This document shows, piece after piece, positions 47,141-56,939 of a DNA stretch of 61,225 bases. The notes under the pieces are model-generated. The model saw only the letters and a list, made by a program, of their open reading frames with translations. It was not told where the DNA came from and did no database searches. Origin of the DNA: an uncultured Lachnospiraceae bacterium (GTDB lineage: Bacteria; Bacillota; Clostridia; Lachnospirales; Lachnospiraceae); the NCBI GenBank assembly GCA_944384025.1, contig CALWRS010000012.1, positions 1-61,225 on the forward strand, in the 5' to 3' direction. How positions within the stretch are numbered: position 1 is the first letter of the stretch; each line of letters begins with the position of its first letter. The translations under genes and the position numbers were made by a program.

Positions 47141-47689
47141 ATGCAAAAAAAACAGCAGAAAACGAAACTGAGCGTTACATCAAAGTGCATTATTGGATTG
47201 GCGTGTGTCGCCGTCGTTTTTATTTTATTTCTTCTGGGGCTTCATACTTATCAGGACAAATGGGTAAATTTTCGGTCGGAGCGATATTCTTACGCGCTTT
47301 TGTATAACAGCACGAAAGTGAAGTATGAGGAAATTGCCGTAGACAGCCAGACTTACATGGAACGGTTTGTTGTAAGTACGGCGAAAGAAGAATATTATTT
47401 AAGCGTAATTTCTATCGACCCGGAGGTGGATCTTTCGGAGGCGCTTGAGGCGTTTCAAAGCGATGGAGATTACACGTTTGACGTCGAGAAAAAAGCAGCC
47501 TGCGGAGCGGGCGCTTACGAGGCGATCAAAATCAGCTATACGGACGAGAGCGGAACGACTCCGGCGCAGGTTAGCTACTATTATATGGAAGAGCAGGGAC
47601 TGCTCATTACGACTTGTACCGATGAGTCGCATCGCGCGGAAATCGAAAAGATGCTAAACTCGTTTACGATTGAAAAAAATAGCCGATAA
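47141..47689 (+). CDS. Membrane-anchored protein of unknown function
   Basis: This 182-residue protein has an N-terminal basic stretch and one membrane segment (about residues 16-36). An extracytoplasmic domain follows with KWVNFRSERYSYALLYNSTK and a late EEQGLLITTCTDESH. The order resembles PsbP/DUF1795-like domains, but this is weak. A promoter -10 (TATAAT, 47106-47111) and an AAAGGAGGTGA sequence 13 bases before the ATG are present. It lies 26 bases before the cytidylate-kinase-like gene. Confidence 0.6.
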   Translation: MQKKQQKTKLSVTSKCIIGLACVAVVFILFLLGLHTYQDKWVNFRSERYSYALLYNSTKVKYEEIAVDSQTYMERFVVSTAKEEYYLSVISIDPEVDLSEALEAFQSDGDYTFDVEKKAACGAGAYEAIKISYTDESGTTPAQVSYYYMEEQGLLITTCTDESHRAEIEKMLNSFTIEKNSR

Positions 47690-47715
47690 ACGCAAAATGT
47701 AAAGGAGGCGGTCAA

Positions 47716-48321
47716 ATGAAGCGAATTATTACAATCAGCCGCGAATGTGGCAGCGGCGGAAGGACAATCGGAAGAAAACTGGCGCAAAAGCTTGGCTATG
47801 CGTTTTATGACCGGGAATTGATTGACCGGGTGTCAAAGGAGAGCGGCTTAGCGAAGGAATTTATCGAAGAGCAGGGAGAGCATATTACGGGGAGCTTGCT
47901 GTTTAACATCGCTACAAACATGAGCTATGCAACGCACGTATTTGGCGGCAACTTGCTTCCTATCCAAGACCAGCTCTACGTAGTGCAGTCGGACATCATC
48001 AAAGACATCGCGCAGAAGGAGCTATGCGTTATTGTAGGGCGCTGCGCCGACTACATTTTGGCGGATCGGGACGACTGTCTGCACGTGTTTATCCGCGCGG
48101 AGATGGCGGATAAGAGCCGAAGAGCAGTAGAGGATTACCACTTTGAGCCGGAAAATGTGGAAAAAGCGCTTCGAAAGCGCGACAAGGCGAGGGCGAACCA
48201 CTACAAATACTACACGGATCAGGAGTGGGGCGATATTAAAAATTACGACATTGTGCTAAACAGCACCGCCTTTGGCATTGACGGCTGCGTGGAATTGCTG
48301 GCTGCGCTTGCAAAGAAGTAA
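47716..48321 (+). CDS. Cytidylate kinase-like protein
   Basis: This 201-residue P-loop protein has RIITISRECGSGGRTIGRKL at the N-terminus, followed by YAFYDRELIDRVSKESGL and CVIVGRCADYILADRDDCLH. The lid region is ALRKRDKARANHYKYYTDQEW. This defines the cytidylate-kinase-like family widespread in Clostridia; it is distinct from Cmk itself, and its substrate is unknown. AAAGGAGG precedes the ATG. Confidence 0.88.
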   Translation: MKRIITISRECGSGGRTIGRKLAQKLGYAFYDRELIDRVSKESGLAKEFIEEQGEHITGSLLFNIATNMSYATHVFGGNLLPIQDQLYVVQSDIIKDIAQKELCVIVGRCADYILADRDDCLHVFIRAEMADKSRRAVEDYHFEPENVEKALRKRDKARANHYKYYTDQEWGDIKNYDIVLNSTAFGIDGCVELLAALAKK

Positions 48322-48361
48322 AAGTGGAGCGTTTGTAGCTAGAAAAAGCGCGGATTCGCCA

Positions 48362-48391
48362 TTTACAGGAAAAAAAACTACATGCTAAAAT
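48362..48391 (+). promoter_or_regulatory. Candidate promoter for the glycosidase pair
   Basis: TTTACA (48362-48367) is followed after 18 bases by TAAAAT (48386-48391). A short hairpin, GGCA-AACA-TGCC, lies between it and the gene. No perfect cre site was recognised. Confidence 0.5.
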
Positions 48392-48441
48392 GAGCCATCT
48401 TTTAAGAGCAGGCAAACATGCCTTGCAAAAGGAGGGTAATT

Positions 48442-49692
48442 ATGAAGTTTGCGAACACGCCGCCCATGGGGTGGAACAGCTGGGACTGCTACGGAACGGC
48501 AGTTACGGAAGAAATTGTTCGCGCAAACGCACGCTTTATGGCGGAGCACCTAAAGGAGTATGGCTGGGAGTATGTTGTTGTGGATATTCAGTGGTATGAG
48601 CCGGGCGCGGTAAATCACGAGTACCGCTCGTTTGTACCGCTTGCAATGGACGAATACGGCAGAGTTTTGCCCGCAGAAAACCGCTTCCCGTCGGCAGCGG
48701 GCGGAAAAGGCTTTGCACCGCTTGCCGAGTACGTGCACTCGCTTGGATTAAAATTCGGAATCCACATTATGCGCGGCATCCCGCGTCAGGCAGCGGCAGC
48801 GCATACGCCGATTCTTGGCAGCAACAAAACGGCGGATCAGATTGCGAATCCGTACGATATTTGCACGTGGAACCCGGATATGTACGGTGTTCGGGCGGAC
48901 GCAGAGGGCGCTCGCGAATACTACGAAAGCCTGATTTCCCTTTATGCGGACTGGGGCGTAGACTTTATTAAGGTGGACGACATTTGCCGGGAATTCCGGA
49001 TTGGCGAAATCCGCCTGCTGCACGAAGCGATTATGGCTTCCGGCAGAGATATTGTTTTGAGTCTTTCTCCCGGACCCGCGCCAGTAGATAAGGCGGAAGA
49101 ATTTAAGCAGGTTGCCAATATGTGGCGTATTACCGACGACTTCTGGGACAAGTGGGAGCTGCTCTACGACATGTTCCACCGCGCCGAGAAGTGGTGCATT
49201 CACAGCGGAGACGGCTGCTGGCCGGATGCGGACATGCTTCCCATTGGACCGATTTTGCAGGATTACGACAAGGCAAACCGCACAAAATTTACCAAAGCAG
49301 AGCAGATTACGATGCTGTCGCTTTGGGCTATGATGCGCTCGCCGCTTATTATCGGTGGTGAGATGACCGGCTTTGACGAGTTTACGATGAGTTTGTTAAC
49401 GAACCGGGAGCTGCTTGAGATTACGAACCATACGCACTCTGCGCACCCGCTGTTTCGTCAGGGCGAACCCGGAAAGGAAAGCATCGCTTGGTTTACAACG
49501 CACGAGAAGCAGGGCTATTATGTAGCGCTCTTTAACTGCGACGATACCGCGAAGGAGATTTCCGTAAAGCTTCCTGTACCGGGAACCTATACGGCAACCG
49601 ACGTTTGGAGCAAAAAGTCGCTTGGAGCAGTGACAGGAAGCATTTGCGCAGAAGTGGAACCGCACGGCGCAAGAGTATTCCGGCTGGTATAA
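48442..49692 (+). CDS. Alpha-galactosidase (GH27)
   Basis: This 416-residue glycosidase has the GH27 opening FANTPPMGWNSWDCYG, the nucleophile region DFIKVDDICRE and the acid/base region RITDDFWDKW. A small C-terminal beta domain follows (GYYVALFNCDDTAKEISVKL). No signal peptide is present, so it acts inside the cell on imported galactosides. ATG 48442 has GGAGG upstream. The GH31 gene follows 35 bases later, and together they fit degradation of galactose- and xylose-decorated plant glycans. Confidence 0.93.
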   Translation: MKFANTPPMGWNSWDCYGTAVTEEIVRANARFMAEHLKEYGWEYVVVDIQWYEPGAVNHEYRSFVPLAMDEYGRVLPAENRFPSAAGGKGFAPLAEYVHSLGLKFGIHIMRGIPRQAAAAHTPILGSNKTADQIANPYDICTWNPDMYGVRADAEGAREYYESLISLYADWGVDFIKVDDICREFRIGEIRLLHEAIMASGRDIVLSLSPGPAPVDKAEEFKQVANMWRITDDFWDKWELLYDMFHRAEKWCIHSGDGCWPDADMLPIGPILQDYDKANRTKFTKAEQITMLSLWAMMRSPLIIGGEMTGFDEFTMSLLTNRELLEITNHTHSAHPLFRQGEPGKESIAWFTTHEKQGYYVALFNCDDTAKEISVKLPVPGTYTATDVWSKKSLGAVTGSICAEVEPHGARVFRLV

Positions 49693-49727
49693 AAATGTAA
49701 AACATGCAAGCGCAGAAACGAGGCAGT

Positions 49728-51818
49728 ATGATTTTTGAAAAAGAAGCGAATCGATTGGTGATTTTGTTTGGACCTCAAACCATGTGGATTGAACCATGGG
49801 GTGAAAACTCCCTGCGCGTACGCATGTTTTGCGGAGCAGAATGCGACAAAAATGACTGGGCGCTGACGGAAACGCTGTCGCCCTGCCAAGCGCAAATTCA
49901 GATAACAAGGCGCGAATACTGCGATTCTTGGTATTACACGAAGGAAGAGCGCGAGGCGCACACGCAAATTCTGGAGGAAGCGCAAGTTACAAACGGAAAG
50001 CTGACGGCGCGGGTAAATTACGAAGGCTGGCTTTCTTTTTACAACGAAAAAGGCGAGCTCCTTTTGGAAGAGTGCTGGCGAAACCGCGAGCGGCTGGAGC
50101 GCTACTGTGTTCCTACGCGTGTGCCGGGGCGAGAGCTAAAGCCGATTCCGGGAACCGGCGACTATCGTTTGACGGTTAACTTTGAAGCGCAGGACGGCGA
50201 AAAGATTTTCGGCATGGGGCAGTATCAGGAAAAAGAGCTCGACCACAAGGGAGCGGTTTTGGAACTTGCGCAGAGAAACTCCCAGATGACGGTGCCGTTT
50301 TACATCTCCAGCAGAAACTACGGCTTTTTGTGGAACAATCCCGCTATCGGAACGGCGACCTTTGGAACAAACAAAACGGTCTGGATTGCCGAGAGCACAA
50401 AGAAAATGGACTACTTTGTAACGGCGGCGGACTCTCCGGCGGAAATTCTTACGCAATACACGAAGGCAACGGGAAGACCGCCGATGATGCCGGAATACGG
50501 GATGGGCTTTTGGCAGTGCAAGCTTCGCTACCGCACGCAGGACGAGCTGCTTAAGGTTGCCAGAGAGCACAAGCGCAGAGGGCTTCCACTAGACGTTATT
50601 GTAGTGGACTTTTTCCATTGGACAAGACAGGGCGATTTCCGCTTTGACCCGAAAGACTGGCCGGATCCGGAAGGAATGATCCGCGAGCTTTCGCAAATGG
50701 GAATTGCGCTTATGGTCTCCGTTTGGCCTACGGTAGATTCCTCGTCGGAAAATTTCAAGGAAATGAACGATCGGGGCTATTTGGTGACTTGCGACCGCGG
50801 TGTTCCTATTCACATGAACTGGATGGGAGAGACGGTGTTTTTTGACGCTACGCATCCGGGCTCACGCGAATATGTCTGGAATGTTTGCAAGAAAAATTAC
50901 TACGATAAGGGCATTCGGATTTTCTGGCTGGACGAGGCAGAGCCGGAGTTTGGCCCTTACGACTTTGACAACTACCGCTACTACGCCGGTTCTGCGCTGC
51001 AATGCAGCAACATTTATCCGGCCATGTACGCCAAAGCGTTTTATGACGGCATGACACGGGCGGGGCAAGAAAATGTTTTGAATTTGCTGCGCTGCTGCTG
51101 GGCAGGGTCGCAAAAATACGGAACGCTTGCGTGGTCCGGCGATGTGCATTCGTCGTTTCGCGCACTTCGGGTGCAGGTTCAAATCGGCATCAATATGGGG
51201 CTTTCGGGTATTCCGTGGTGGACTTCGGACATCGGCGGCTTTATCGGCGGAGATCCAAAGAGCAAAGAGTTTCAGGAGCTTTTGCTGCGCTGGTTTGCCT
51301 GGGGCGCATGGTGCCCGGTCTTCCGGCTGCACGGAGAACGCCAGCCGTTTCTTCCGCTGGAAGAAGAATTCCGAAGCGGCGTAAGGCAATTCTCTTCCGG
51401 ACAGGACAACGAGCTGTGGAGCTACGGCGAAGAAAACTACGAGATTATGAAAGAGTACCTTTTCCTGCGAGAGCGGATTCGTCCGTATATTCGGCGGCTG
51501 ATGGAAAAGACGCATCAAACCGGCGAGCCGGTAATGCGCGCGATGTTTTACGACTTCCCGGAGGATACGGTTTGCTGGGAGCTTGCGGCAACGCAGTATA
51601 TGTTTGGCCCGGACGTTTTAGTCGCTCCGGTTTTGGAAGCGGGAGCCAGCGAAAAGGAAGTTTATTTGCCCAAGGGCGCACGCTTTGTAGACCCAAGAGA
51701 CGATATGGTTTACGAAGGCGGGCAATGGCTTGTAACGCAGGCGCCGATTGACCAGATTCCCGTATTTGTGCGGGAGGGAAGCGACGTGCTTGCCATGATC
51801 AAAGGAAGTGCAAAGTAG
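49728..51818 (+). CDS. GH31 family alpha-xylosidase/alpha-glucosidase
   Basis: This 696-residue protein has the GH31 N-terminal beta domain and a (beta/alpha)8 barrel. The nucleophile is the Asp in IFWLDEAEPEFGPYD, a form often seen in YicI-like alpha-xylosidases. The acid/base Asp is in LAWSGDVHSSF, followed by IPWWTSDIGGFIGG and VFRLHGERQPF. No signal peptide is visible. The ATG at 49728 has GAGG four bases upstream. Alpha-xylosidase is the best guess from the DEAEPE form. Confidence 0.9.
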   Translation: MIFEKEANRLVILFGPQTMWIEPWGENSLRVRMFCGAECDKNDWALTETLSPCQAQIQITRREYCDSWYYTKEEREAHTQILEEAQVTNGKLTARVNYEGWLSFYNEKGELLLEECWRNRERLERYCVPTRVPGRELKPIPGTGDYRLTVNFEAQDGEKIFGMGQYQEKELDHKGAVLELAQRNSQMTVPFYISSRNYGFLWNNPAIGTATFGTNKTVWIAESTKKMDYFVTAADSPAEILTQYTKATGRPPMMPEYGMGFWQCKLRYRTQDELLKVAREHKRRGLPLDVIVVDFFHWTRQGDFRFDPKDWPDPEGMIRELSQMGIALMVSVWPTVDSSSENFKEMNDRGYLVTCDRGVPIHMNWMGETVFFDATHPGSREYVWNVCKKNYYDKGIRIFWLDEAEPEFGPYDFDNYRYYAGSALQCSNIYPAMYAKAFYDGMTRAGQENVLNLLRCCWAGSQKYGTLAWSGDVHSSFRALRVQVQIGINMGLSGIPWWTSDIGGFIGGDPKSKEFQELLLRWFAWGAWCPVFRLHGERQPFLPLEEEFRSGVRQFSSGQDNELWSYGEENYEIMKEYLFLRERIRPYIRRLMEKTHQTGEPVMRAMFYDFPEDTVCWELAATQYMFGPDVLVAPVLEAGASEKEVYLPKGARFVDPRDDMVYEGGQWLVTQAPIDQIPVFVREGSDVLAMIKGSAK

Positions 51819-51819
51819 G

Positions 51820-52287
51820 ATGGTCGAGAACATGGAATTTCGCTTCGCACAAAGCACAGACGCAGATTTTCTGCGGTGCAGCGAGGCGCTGGAAGCATAT
51901 TTAAACGAAGCTGTGGGCGGAGCGCAAAAGCGCGCCGCCTTTGCGCCGTTTAACGTACTGGAGGGAATTTTGGATATCTTGCTCGCGTACGACGCAGATA
52001 AAATTGCCGCGTGCGCCTGCTTAAAGCCGTACGATGCAAAGAGCCTTTTGGTAAAGCGCGTCTGGGTATTTCCGGAATACCGGGGAAGGCACATTGGAAG
52101 GGAGCTTTTAATCCGGCTGGAAGAAAGAGCGCTTGAAAGAGGTTACACCGTCTTGCTGCTGCAGACGCGCCGCGAGTGCCGCAACGCAATTTTGCTTTAC
52201 GAAAGTCTCGGCTATGTGCCAACGGAAAATTTCCCGCCGTACGAGGGAATGCTAGAAGCGCTTTGTTATCGGAAGTGCATTGGATAA
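51820..52287 (+). CDS. GNAT family N-acetyltransferase
   Basis: This protein of about 155 residues has the acetyl-CoA-binding motif VFPEYRGRHIGRELL (R-x-x-G-x-G/H-like) and a final NAILLYESLGYVP. It follows the GH31 stop almost directly, and the start could be ATG 51820, ATG 51832 or GTG 51808. The substrate is unknown. Confidence 0.85.
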   Translation: MVENMEFRFAQSTDADFLRCSEALEAYLNEAVGGAQKRAAFAPFNVLEGILDILLAYDADKIAACACLKPYDAKSLLVKRVWVFPEYRGRHIGRELLIRLEERALERGYTVLLLQTRRECRNAILLYESLGYVPTENFPPYEGMLEALCYRKCIG

Positions 52288-52310
52288 TTACAAGCGAATC
52301 ATCAATGGAC

Positions 52311-52348
52311 AAAAAAAGAAAACCTCCGATCGCTCGGAGGTTTTCTTC
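52311..52348. terminator. Bidirectional terminator between GNAT and Ca-ATPase genes
   Basis: AACCTCCGA pairs with TCGGAGGTT around TCGC, with A-rich and T-rich flanks extending the pairing to AAGAAAA/TTTTCTT. It serves both convergent genes. Confidence 0.93.
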
Positions 52349-52363
52349 GTGTTTTACGTTTTC

Positions 52364-54991
52364 TTACGATTTCTTTTCGTGCGGATGCTTAATCCAGCCA
52401 ACGGCTTTCGAGAGTTCCATTACAACGAACGGCACTAAGATTAGTCCAAGCGCAATCAGGTACAGGCGAAGCGGCAGCTTAACAAGCGAGAATGCAACGC
52501 CTACCGGAGTAAACAGCAGCAGGGCGACAAGCGAAATCGAAACGAGCGCGGCCCAGTTTAACTTGTGGTTGCTAAAAATACCGATCTTAAACAGCGAGTG
52601 CTCGGAGCGCATGTTATACGCTTGAACAATTTGCGAGAGCGCAAGGACGACAAACGCCATGGTCTGACCGCCCGCAAGCGAGTCGGTCATTGTCTCGCCA
52701 AGCATAAAGCCGGTAAGCGTGAGGACAGCGAACATCGCGCCCTGAATAACAAGCCGGAAGGCAAGACCGTGGGCAAAAAGGCCTTCGTTTTTGGGCTTCG
52801 GGTTTCGCTCCATTACGTCCTTCTCTACTGCTTCCATACCAAGCGCAATCGCGGGAAGCGAGTCGGTTACTAAGTTAATCCAAAGCAGCTGCATGGAAAG
52901 CAGCGGCGTTTTGTGCCACAAAAGCATAGCGAAAAATACGGTGAACACTTCGCCGATATTCGTGCCAAGCAGGAAGCCAACCACTTTTTTGATATTGGCG
53001 TAAATGCCGCGCCCTTCCTGAACGGCATCGACAATCGTTGCAAAGTTGTCGTCGGTCAGCGTCATATCCGCCGCGCCCTTGGCAACGTCGGTACCGGTAA
53101 TGCCCATAGCACAGCCAATGTCTGCGGCCTTTAGCGCAGGCGCATCGTTTACGCCGTCGCCGGTCATGGCTACGACCTGCCCTTTTCTTTGCCAAGCTTT
53201 TACGATGCGGATTTTATTCTCCGGAGAAACGCGGGCGTATACGGAGATGCCCTCTACCTGCTCATCCAGCTCGCTGTCGGTCATCGCGTCCAATTCGGCA
53301 CCCGTAATTGCGCGGTCGCCTTCGCGCAAAATGCCAAGCTCTCTGGCAATCGCAGATGCGGTAACTACATGGTCGCCGGTAATCATAACCGGACGAATTC
53401 CGGCCTTGCGGCAAACGGCAACCGCTGCCTTAGCTTCGGGACGGGGCGGGTCGATCATGCCGACAAGTCCCAAAAACGTCAGGTTGTTTTCCAGCTCGTC
53501 CGATGTCGGATTTTGGGGAACTTCGTCGATTTCCCTGCACGCAATCGCAAGCACGCGCAGCGCGTCTTCGCTCATGGCTTCCGTTACCTGTTTTGCCGTT
53601 TCCAAATCACCGGCAATGCAGCGCGAAGCCATAACGTCAAAAGCTCCTTTGACGATTACGATGTTTTTGCCGTCAATGCGGTTAACCGTCGTCATAAGCT
53701 TTCGGTCAGAGTCAAAGGGGATTTCCGCAAGGCGGGGATATTTTTTATTCAGCTCCTCTTTTGGAAGGCCGTTTTTGTGCGCGGCAAGTACAATAGCAGT
53801 TTCGGTAGGATCGCCAATGTGCTGTTCTTTCGTGCCGTGGAAAACAACCGAGCCGTCGCTGCAAAGCGTGCCGTACGTAAGAATCTTGCGGATTTGCTCG
53901 GTGTTGCTGTTGCTGATTGCTTCCGGCTCCGAAAAGCCGTCTGCGTACGCTTTTGTAAGCGTCATGCGGTTTTGCGTTAGGGTTCCGGTCTTATCCGAGC
54001 AGATAACCGAAGCGCCGCCAAGCGTTTCTACGGCGGGCAGCTTGCGGATTAGCGCATTCTTTTTTACCATGCGCTGAACGCCGATGGAAAGCACGATTGT
54101 AACAATGGCGGGAAGTCCTTCCGGGATTGCAGATACGGCAAGGGATACGGAAGTCATAAAGATTTCAAGCACTGGAATGCCGTTTGCAATTCCTACGACA
54201 AAGATAATGGCGCAGGCGGTAAGCGCCATAATGCCAAGGTATTTGCCAAGCTGGGAAAGTTTCTGTTGCAGGGGAGTTTGTCCCTCTTCCTCGCTGTCAA
54301 GGAGATTGGCGATTTTACCCATCTCCGTGTCCATTCCCGTAGCGGTAACGACTGCCGTGGCAGTTCCGTAGGTAATGGAGCAGCCGGAGTAAACCATATT
54401 GGTACGGTCGCCAAGAGGAGCGCCCTCTTTTACGTCGGCAAGATAATCTTTCTCCGACGGCACGGATTCGCCCGTGAGCGCCGATTCCTCGGATTTTAGC
54501 CCTGCGCTTTGCAAAAGCTTTGCGTCGGCAGGAACAAAATCACCGGCCTCCAAGCGAATAATATCTCCGGGAACAAGGGCAGCGGCGTCAATGATTTTCT
54601 CCTCTCCGTCCCGGATTACCCGCGCGTGGGGTGCGGACATATTTTTTAGCGCGTCCAGCGCTTTTTCCGCCTTACCCTCCTGATAAACGCCCATAATCGC
54701 GTTTAAAATTACGATAAGTACAATCAAAGCCGGTTCAAAAAGTTCTCCCCAGTTTTTTTCCACGCAAACAACGGTAAAGGAAACTCCGGCGGCGGCGATA
54801 AGAATCAGGATCATAGCGTCCTTAAACTGGTCAAGGAAACGCTGCATCGTCGTTTTCTTTTTCTTTTCCCGCAGCTTATTTAGGCCATACTTGTCTTGTC
54901 GGCGAAGCGCCTCCTCCGAGGTAAGACCGGTTTGCTGGTTTGTTTCGAGGGCCTTAAGAACCTCCTCTTTTTTTTGACTGTAGGGTGTCAA
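52364..54991 (-). CDS. P-type Ca2+-transporting ATPase (P2 class)
   Basis: This 875-residue cation ATPase starts with the cation-ATPase N domain ([17 protein letters not shown]). It has [10 protein letters not shown], the Ca-binding [38 protein letters not shown] and [21 protein letters not shown]. The later segment [15 protein letters not shown] holds further cation ligands. It likely exports Ca2+. The start is TTG with GGAGG eight bases upstream. It lies 18 bases after upp on the same strand. Confidence 0.93.
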   Translation of the reverse strand: MTPYSQKKEEVLKALETNQQTGLTSEEALRRQDKYGLNKLREKKKKTTMQRFLDQFKDAMILILIAAAGVSFTVVCVEKNWGELFEPALIVLIVILNAIMGVYQEGKAEKALDALKNMSAPHARVIRDGEEKIIDAAALVPGDIIRLEAGDFVPADAKLLQSAGLKSEESALTGESVPSEKDYLADVKEGAPLGDRTNMVYSGCSITYGTATAVVTATGMDTEMGKIANLLDSEEEGQTPLQQKLSQLGKYLGIMALTACAIIFVVGIANGIPVLEIFMTSVSLAVSAIPEGLPAIVTIVLSIGVQRMVKKNALIRKLPAVETLGGASVICSDKTGTLTQNRMTLTKAYADGFSEPEAISNSNTEQIRKILTYGTLCSDGSVVFHGTKEQHIGDPTETAIVLAAHKNGLPKEELNKKYPRLAEIPFDSDRKLMTTVNRIDGKNIVIVKGAFDVMASRCIAGDLETAKQVTEAMSEDALRVLAIACREIDEVPQNPTSDELENNLTFLGLVGMIDPPRPEAKAAVAVCRKAGIRPVMITGDHVVTASAIARELGILREGDRAITGAELDAMTDSELDEQVEGISVYARVSPENKIRIVKAWQRKGQVVAMTGDGVNDAPALKAADIGCAMGITGTDVAKGAADMTLTDDNFATIVDAVQEGRGIYANIKKVVGFLLGTNIGEVFTVFFAMLLWHKTPLLSMQLLWINLVTDSLPAIALGMEAVEKDVMERNPKPKNEGLFAHGLAFRLVIQGAMFAVLTLTGFMLGETMTDSLAGGQTMAFVVLALSQIVQAYNMRSEHSLFKIGIFSNHKLNWAALVSISLVALLLFTPVGVAFSLVKLPLRLYLIALGLILVPFVVMELSKAVGWIKHPHEKKS

Positions 54992-55009
54992 CAGATTTTC
55001 CTCCTTTAT

Positions 55010-55639
55010 TTACTTCGTGCCAAAAATACGATCGCCGGCGTCACCAAGTCCGGGCAGGATGTATCCCCGCTCGTTCAGCTTTTCGTCCAGCGCACCTACA
55101 TAAATGTCAACGTCCGGAAAAGCCTCGTGCAGCTTATTCAGACCTTCCGGTGCAGCAATCAGGCAAAGAAAACGAATTCTCTTTATCCCGCGTTTGCGCA
55201 AAAGCTCGATAGCGGCAATCGCAGAGCCTCCCGTAGCGAGCATAGGATCTACAACGAAAATGTCGCGCTGCGCCGCGTCCGAGGGCATTTTACAAAAATA
55301 TTCTACCGGCTCGAGCGTCTCTTCGTCCCGGTAGAGGCCGATGTGTCCTACTTTTGCGCTTGGATTAATCCGCAAAATACCGTCGCACAGTCCAATGCCG
55401 GCGCGCAAAATAGGCACAATGCAAAGTTTTTTTCCGGCGATTTCCTTGACAGTCGTTTTGCAAAGCGGCGTCTCGATTTCGCGGTCCGTTAACGGAAGGT
55501 CGCGGCTTGCTTCGTAGTAGATAAGCATAGCAACCTCGCCTACCAGCTCGCGGAAGTCTTTCGTAGGCGTTTCCTTTCTGCGCAGAAGACCGATTTTGTG
55601 CTGCAGCAAAGGATGATCCATAATTACAATTTTGCCCAT
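55010..55639 (-). CDS. upp: Uracil phosphoribosyltransferase
   Basis: This 209-residue enzyme makes UMP from uracil and PRPP. It has [20 protein letters not shown], the PRPP-binding [21 protein letters not shown], and the C-terminal [24 protein letters not shown] lies before the ATG. It complements the uracil permease in pyrimidine salvage. A promoter at 55665-55693 serves the upp-Ca-ATPase unit. Confidence 0.97.
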   Translation of the reverse strand: MGKIVIMDHPLLQHKIGLLRRKETPTKDFRELVGEVAMLIYYEASRDLPLTDREIETPLCKTTVKEIAGKKLCIVPILRAGIGLCDGILRINPSAKVGHIGLYRDEETLEPVEYFCKMPSDAAQRDIFVVDPMLATGGSAIAAIELLRKRGIKRIRFLCLIAAPEGLNKLHEAFPDVDIYVGALDEKLNERGYILPGLGDAGDRIFGTK

Positions 55640-55664
55640 GGTAGTTTCCTCCTTCTTTTGGGCA

Positions 55665-55693
55665 ATTATACGCTATGTCCGGAGAAATGTCAA
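55665..55693 (-). promoter_or_regulatory. Sigma-A promoter for upp
   Basis: On the minus strand TTGACA (55693-55688) is followed after 17 bases by TATAAT (55670-55665). The first bases of the -35 overlap the T-run of an upstream terminator. Confidence 0.88.
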
Positions 55694-55756
55694 AAAAAAA
55701 CCGGACAGCGTCCGGGCAGAGGAAAAGCCCGAACGAGAGGGGGCGTCGGGCTAAAT
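55692..55756 (-). ncRNA. Candidate small RNA upstream of upp
   Basis: On the minus strand a TATAAT (55767-55762) would start an RNA of about 64 bases near 55756. It has hairpin AGCCCGA/TCGGGCT (55752-55746 with 55732-55726) with a C-rich loop containing CCCCCTCT. A pyrimidine linker TTTTCCTCTG follows, then terminator stem CCGGAC/GTCCGG (55715-55701) and nine T residues. No coding sequence fits. Both unpaired C/U-rich segments could pair with Shine-Dalgarno sequences. The -35 is poor, so this is tentative. Confidence 0.4.
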
Positions 55757-56007
55757 TTAATATTATATAAACGAAGTAGTAAGCGTCGTTGTCGTCGTTA
55801 AGTTGTTTACAGTTAGGAGTTTACCGTAAATTTATTAGGATAGTATGGCGAGTTTATGAACAAATTGTAAATGTTATGGCAGGAATCGGGAGATAAGTCG
55901 TACAAAAAAAGCGTAGAAAGCTATTTTTCCACAGAAACCAAAATCTTCCAAGGTACACAACGCGCCAACCTGAGTATACTAAAAATATCTGCTGATCGGA
56001 GGTGAGA
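55757..56007. other. A/T-rich intergenic region
   Basis: No coding sequence or RNA is supported here beyond the -10 element of the candidate small RNA at 55762-55767. A TATACT at 55975-55980 could be a -10 for the following gene. A short direct repetition of GTCGTT/GTCGTC lies near 55784-55799. Confidence 0.5.
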
Positions 56008-56460
56008 ATGAAAAATCTGTTCCGCAAGCTTTTGGAAAGAGAGTTTGGAGAATTGCAATACTACCGGATGGCAAGGCGGATGCTTCAGGAGCCGGAGAAC
56101 AATTTTCTAAACATGACGTTAACGCGGGAACTAGCCGAGCGGCTGCGAAGGAAGCGCCAGCCGGAGCTTTGGAATATGCGAAAGCGCCTAGAAGAGACGC
56201 TGCTTTGCTCCTACCGAATCAGCCGGGGGTATTGGCCTTACGCAGCGTTTTGCTTTTTCGCTGTTTTGGTGCTGTTTCTTCTGGTAACCCCTATCAGCGC
56301 AGGATTTCTTTCTTTGGCAGGGATTGTGCTTTGTTATGGGATTCGAACGAGAGAGTATATTACAAATAAGTACTGTTATATCGATGCCAAACTGATTTTG
56401 TGCTACCGAATCGCTTTGGAAGAATCGATTCGGGAAGGAAAAGGAGAAAGCGGTGATTAA
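56008..56460 (+). CDS. Small membrane protein of unknown function
   Basis: This 150-residue protein begins with a basic, amphipathic region of about 70 residues rich in Arg, Leu and Glu. Two hydrophobic segments follow (about residues 75-95 and 98-112), then a C-terminal region with ITNKYCYIDAKLILCYRIAL. GGAGGTGA precedes ATG 56008 directly. No family was recognised. Confidence 0.65.
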   Translation: MKNLFRKLLEREFGELQYYRMARRMLQEPENNFLNMTLTRELAERLRRKRQPELWNMRKRLEETLLCSYRISRGYWPYAAFCFFAVLVLFLLVTPISAGFLSLAGIVLCYGIRTREYITNKYCYIDAKLILCYRIALEESIREGKGESGD

Positions 56461-56472
56461 GTGCGCAAAGCG

Positions 56473-56509
56473 AAAAAAATGGCGCCTCTCTTTTGCAGAG
56501 GCGCCGGAT
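56473..56509. terminator. Terminator between convergent small membrane protein genes
   Basis: GGCGCCTCT pairs with AGAGGCGCC around a seven-base loop. On the minus strand seven T residues follow, so it mainly ends the gene at 56521-56793. On the plus strand the T-run is weaker. Confidence 0.88.
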
Positions 56510-56520
56510 TTTAAAAGCAA

Positions 56521-56793
56521 TTACAGCTCAATTACTTTGCAGAAATACAAAATAGCGATTACAATTCCTGCCAAGCAGTAAATTCCAACGAGGGAACCGA
56601 TAATTCCCAGTAAAATTCCTGCAATCGTGCCAAGAATAGGAATAAGGCCGAGGACTTTTCCGACAATTCCAAGGACAAGTCCGACAATTGCAGAGGCAAT
56701 TACATAAAAAAGAATGCTGATGACCAACCCTTCTACGGTGGTTGCTTTTTTGGTTAAAGGCATAAACTTGCTGATCGCCTCTTTATAATCCAT
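56521..56793 (-). CDS. Small Gly/Ile-rich membrane protein
   Basis: This 90-residue protein has three hydrophobic segments between residues 20 and 88, rich in Gly, Ile and Val. An early MDYKEAISKFMPLTKKATTV precedes them. ATG 56793 has GGAGGG upstream and promoter 56826-56854. The glycine pattern resembles small helical-hairpin membrane proteins, but no family could be named. Confidence 0.7.
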   Translation of the reverse strand: MDYKEAISKFMPLTKKATTVEGLVISILFYVIASAIVGLVLGIVGKVLGLIPILGTIAGILLGIIGSLVGIYCLAGIVIAILYFCKVIEL

Positions 56794-56825
56794 TTTCGTT
56801 TCCCTCCTGCGGAACTTTTTTCTAA

Positions 56826-56854
56826 AGTATAGCATCAGTAAAATTTAATGTAAA
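56826..56854 (-). promoter_or_regulatory. Promoter for the 90-residue membrane protein
   Basis: On the minus strand TTTACA (56854-56849) is followed after 17 bases by TATACT (56831-56826). Confidence 0.7.
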
Positions 56855-56939
56855 GAGGTTTTTTTGGCTTTTGGCGGGCGGGGCAGAATCCGGTACTTGT
56901 TATCCGCATATACATTAAAAAAATCCAATGGGACGCTTT

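Noticed and set aside
53046-54077. A 343-codon frame opposite the Ca2+-type ATPase
   Set aside because: The opposite strand encodes all P-type ATPase motifs in order. The antisense product is Ser-rich with no recognisable domain.
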